Shown piece by piece: positions 37,733 to 39,119 of a DNA stretch of 39,119 nucleotides. The stretch spans positions 1 through 39,119 of the forward strand of contig CAZJRM010000019.1 in the NCBI GenBank assembly GCA_964547975.1, given 5' to 3'. Below the pieces are notes generated by a model. It made no database searches and had not been told where the DNA came from. It saw only the letters and a program-made list of their open reading frames with translations. Made by a program: the position numbers and the translations under genes. Each line of letters begins with the position of its first letter. Position 1 is the first letter of the stretch. Origin of the DNA: CAYJPV01 sp964547975. GTDB lineage: Bacteria; Acidobacteriota; Vicinamibacteria; Vicinamibacterales; JAKQTR01.

Positions 37733-38836
37733 GTGAACTGGTACGACATCGACAACGTGGCGGACATCGCGTCTCCGGCGCTCGTGTTCTACCCGGAACG
37801 GATCGAGGAGAACATCCGGCGGATGGTCCGCATTGCCGGAGATGCCGCCCGCCTTCGGCCGCACGTGAAGACCCACAAGACGCCCGAGGTGGTGGCCCTG
37901 CAACTGGCGCAGGGAATCCGGCGCTTCAAGTGTTCCACGATTGCCGAAGCCGAGATGGCCGCCACCGCCGGGGCGCCAGACGTGCTGCTGGCCATGCAGC
38001 CGGTCGGCCCGGCGGTGACGAGGTTCCTGGCGCTGATGCGCGCGTGCCCCGGGACGGCGTTCAGCGCGATTGTGGACGCCGAAGACGCGATCGACGGTCT
38101 TTCGGCCGCCGCGGTGGCCTCCGGCGTCACGGTGCGGCTCTGGCTCGATGTCAACTCGGGCATGAACCGGACGGGCATCGTGCCGGGCGACGCGGCGATA
38201 CGGCTCTACCGTGCCATCTGCGGCCGGCCTGGGGTCGTGGCGGGTGGGTTCCACGTGTACGACGGCCACATTCACGAACACGATCCGGACGCGCGGGCCC
38301 GGCAGTGCGACGGAGAGTTCGCCGCCGTCGCGCGGATGATCGACGCCGTGCGCGCGGAGGGACTGCCGGTGCCGGCGACGGTCGTCGGCGGAACGCCAAC
38401 CTTCCCGATTCACGCGCGGCGCGACGGCGTGGAGTTGAGTCCGGGCACGCCGCTGCTGTGGGACGCCGGCTACGGCGCCGCGTATCGGGACCTCGACTTC
38501 CTGCACGCGGCGGTCCTCGTCGGCCGCGTGGTCAGCAAGCCGGCCGGGTTGCGAGTGACCTTCGACCTCGGCACCAAGGCCGTTGCGTCGGAAATGCCGC
38601 AGCCGCGGCTCTCGCTGCTCGGGATCGACGGCAGCACGATCGTGGCGCACAACGAAGAACACCTCGTCATCGAGACGCCGGAGGCCGCCCGGTTCCGGAC
38701 GGGCGACGTCGTCTACGCCGTGCCGGTGCATATCTGCCCGACGGTGGCGCGGTACGAATCGGTCAGCGTGACCGTCGGCGGGCGCTGCACCGGCGAGTGG
38801 CGGGTGACGGCCCGCGATCGCCGCATCACTTTGTGA
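37733..38836 (+). CDS. D-threonine aldolase / D-serine dehydratase-like PLP enzyme
   Basis: A 367-residue fold-type III PLP enzyme of the D-threonine aldolase / D-serine dehydratase (DSD1-like) family. The PLP lysine is in LRPHVKTHKT (K46), followed by GIRRFKCSTIAEAEMA. A glycine-rich PLP phosphate loop (about 214-223), a TKAVASEMP loop and the C-terminal metal site PVHICPT (H333, C335), which binds divalent metal in this family, are all present. It would cleave or deaminate D-threonine or D-serine in the cytosol. The start is GTG 37733 with TGGAG upstream. Placement after a GntP-family permease and before a dipeptidase suggests D-amino-acid catabolism. Confidence 0.92.
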   Translation: MNWYDIDNVADIASPALVFYPERIEENIRRMVRIAGDAARLRPHVKTHKTPEVVALQLAQGIRRFKCSTIAEAEMAATAGAPDVLLAMQPVGPAVTRFLALMRACPGTAFSAIVDAEDAIDGLSAAAVASGVTVRLWLDVNSGMNRTGIVPGDAAIRLYRAICGRPGVVAGGFHVYDGHIHEHDPDARARQCDGEFAAVARMIDAVRAEGLPVPATVVGGTPTFPIHARRDGVELSPGTPLLWDAGYGAAYRDLDFLHAAVLVGRVVSKPAGLRVTFDLGTKAVASEMPQPRLSLLGIDGSTIVAHNEEHLVIETPEAARFRTGDVVYAVPVHICPTVARYESVSVTVGGRCTGEWRVTARDRRITL

Positions 38837-38844
38837 GTCTCTCC

Positions 38845-39119
38845 ATGAGCGAACCGATCTTCTTCGACGCCCATCTCGATCTTTCGATGAACGCGCTCGA
38901 GTGGAATCGAGACTACCGCTGGTCGGTGGCGGACATCCGGGCGTCCGAGCTGGGCCAGACCGACAAGCCGGATCGGGGACGCGGCACGATTTCGTTCGCG
39001 GACCTCCGGCGAGGGCGTGTCGCCGTGTGCGGCGCGACGCTGATCGCGAGGTACGTGCGGCGCAGCAGCCAGATTCCCGGCTGGCATTCCCAGGAGCAGG
39101 CCTGGGCGCAGACGCAGGG
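38845..39119 (+). CDS. M19 family dipeptidase, partial (runs off the window)
   Basis: The first 91 residues of a renal-type (M19) dipeptidase, a zinc enzyme that cleaves dipeptides, often tolerating a D-residue at the second position. The N-terminal FFDAHLDLSMN carries the H-x-D metal motif (H10, D12), followed by SVADIRASE, GTISFADLRRGRVAVCGATLIA and QEQAWAQT. ATG 38845 lies 8 bases after the previous stop. The 3' part lies beyond the window, so integrity cannot be judged. Gene order suggests that it frees amino acids for the upstream PLP enzyme. Confidence 0.85.
   Translation, partial: MSEPIFFDAHLDLSMNALEWNRDYRWSVADIRASELGQTDKPDRGRGTISFADLRRGRVAVCGATLIARYVRRSSQIPGWHSQEQAWAQTQ

Noticed and set aside
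36323..38731. 802-residue open frame opposite the permease and aldolase genes
   Set aside because: Very rich in Arg, His, Asp and Gln with no structured motif; it spans two real plus-strand genes and their intergenic repeat.
1..39119. CRISPR array, tRNA, rRNA, transposase or phage gene
   Set aside because: None was found by reading both strands for spaced repeats, cloverleaf-like ends, conserved rRNA text or transposase motifs. A dedicated search could still find a weak tRNA.

Overview
The window is high-GC DNA with frequent GTG starts and short intergenic gaps; no stretch without a gene exceeds 300 bases (the longest is 244 bases, at 33147-33390). A DUF5916 outer-membrane-type protein, a VWFA-related protein of the kind abundant in Acidobacteriota, a PDZ/GAF/SpoIIE regulator and typical MutL, UvrB, RarA, GreA and CorA proteins suggest an Acidobacteriota chromosome, perhaps class Vicinamibacteria. 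This assignment is inference from gene content. No rRNA, tRNA, CRISPR array, transposase or phage gene was seen.

Bases 1-1250 look like the distal end of an integron gene-cassette array. A core-site sequence GTTAGGC (2-8) is exactly complementary to GCCTAAC (582-588), which overlaps the stop codon of a DUF433/DUF5615 toxin-antitoxin pair. GTTAGCC (647-653) is exactly complementary to GGCTAAC (1200-1206), just after the stop codon of a secreted protein of unknown family. Between them, 582-653 folds into an imperfect hairpin with the layout of an attC site. The array ends in a site with no recognisable right half, followed by ordinary chromosome. The integrase is not in the window; given the cassette orientation it would lie to the left.

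Bases 1265-13624 hold mostly small, single-domain accessory genes: a DUF6265 protein, a two-helix membrane protein, a 900-residue DUF5916 barrel protein, two dihydrofolate-reductase-like proteins, DUF2200, GyrI-like, isoprenylcysteine-methyltransferase-like, DUF2809, GNAT, YdeI-like, SRPBCC and SpoIIAA-like proteins, and a decayed alpha/beta hydrolase. Bases 13699-20758 carry corA and mutL, then a signalling pair: a six-helix membrane protein with a four-cysteine C-terminal motif, and a PDZ/membrane/GAF/SpoIIE phosphatase. A CrtO-like membrane protein follows.

Bases 20865-27316 are a second run of small stress or unknown-function genes (SRPBCC, DUF1835, two DUF1801, VOC, DUF1697), with a HAD-GrpB fusion and a membrane-anchored PQQ-type propeller. 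Bases 27456-34293 hold rarA with a SpoU-type rRNA methyltransferase, greA, a patatin-like protein lacking its catalytic serine, a TrkA-N/DHH phosphoesterase and a VWA protein. Bases 34323-39119 hold uvrB, a GntP-family permease, a D-threonine aldolase/D-serine dehydratase-like enzyme and the start of an M19 dipeptidase; the last three look like a D-amino-acid or dipeptide utilisation group.

Most features are recognised from motifs read by eye; no database search was run.
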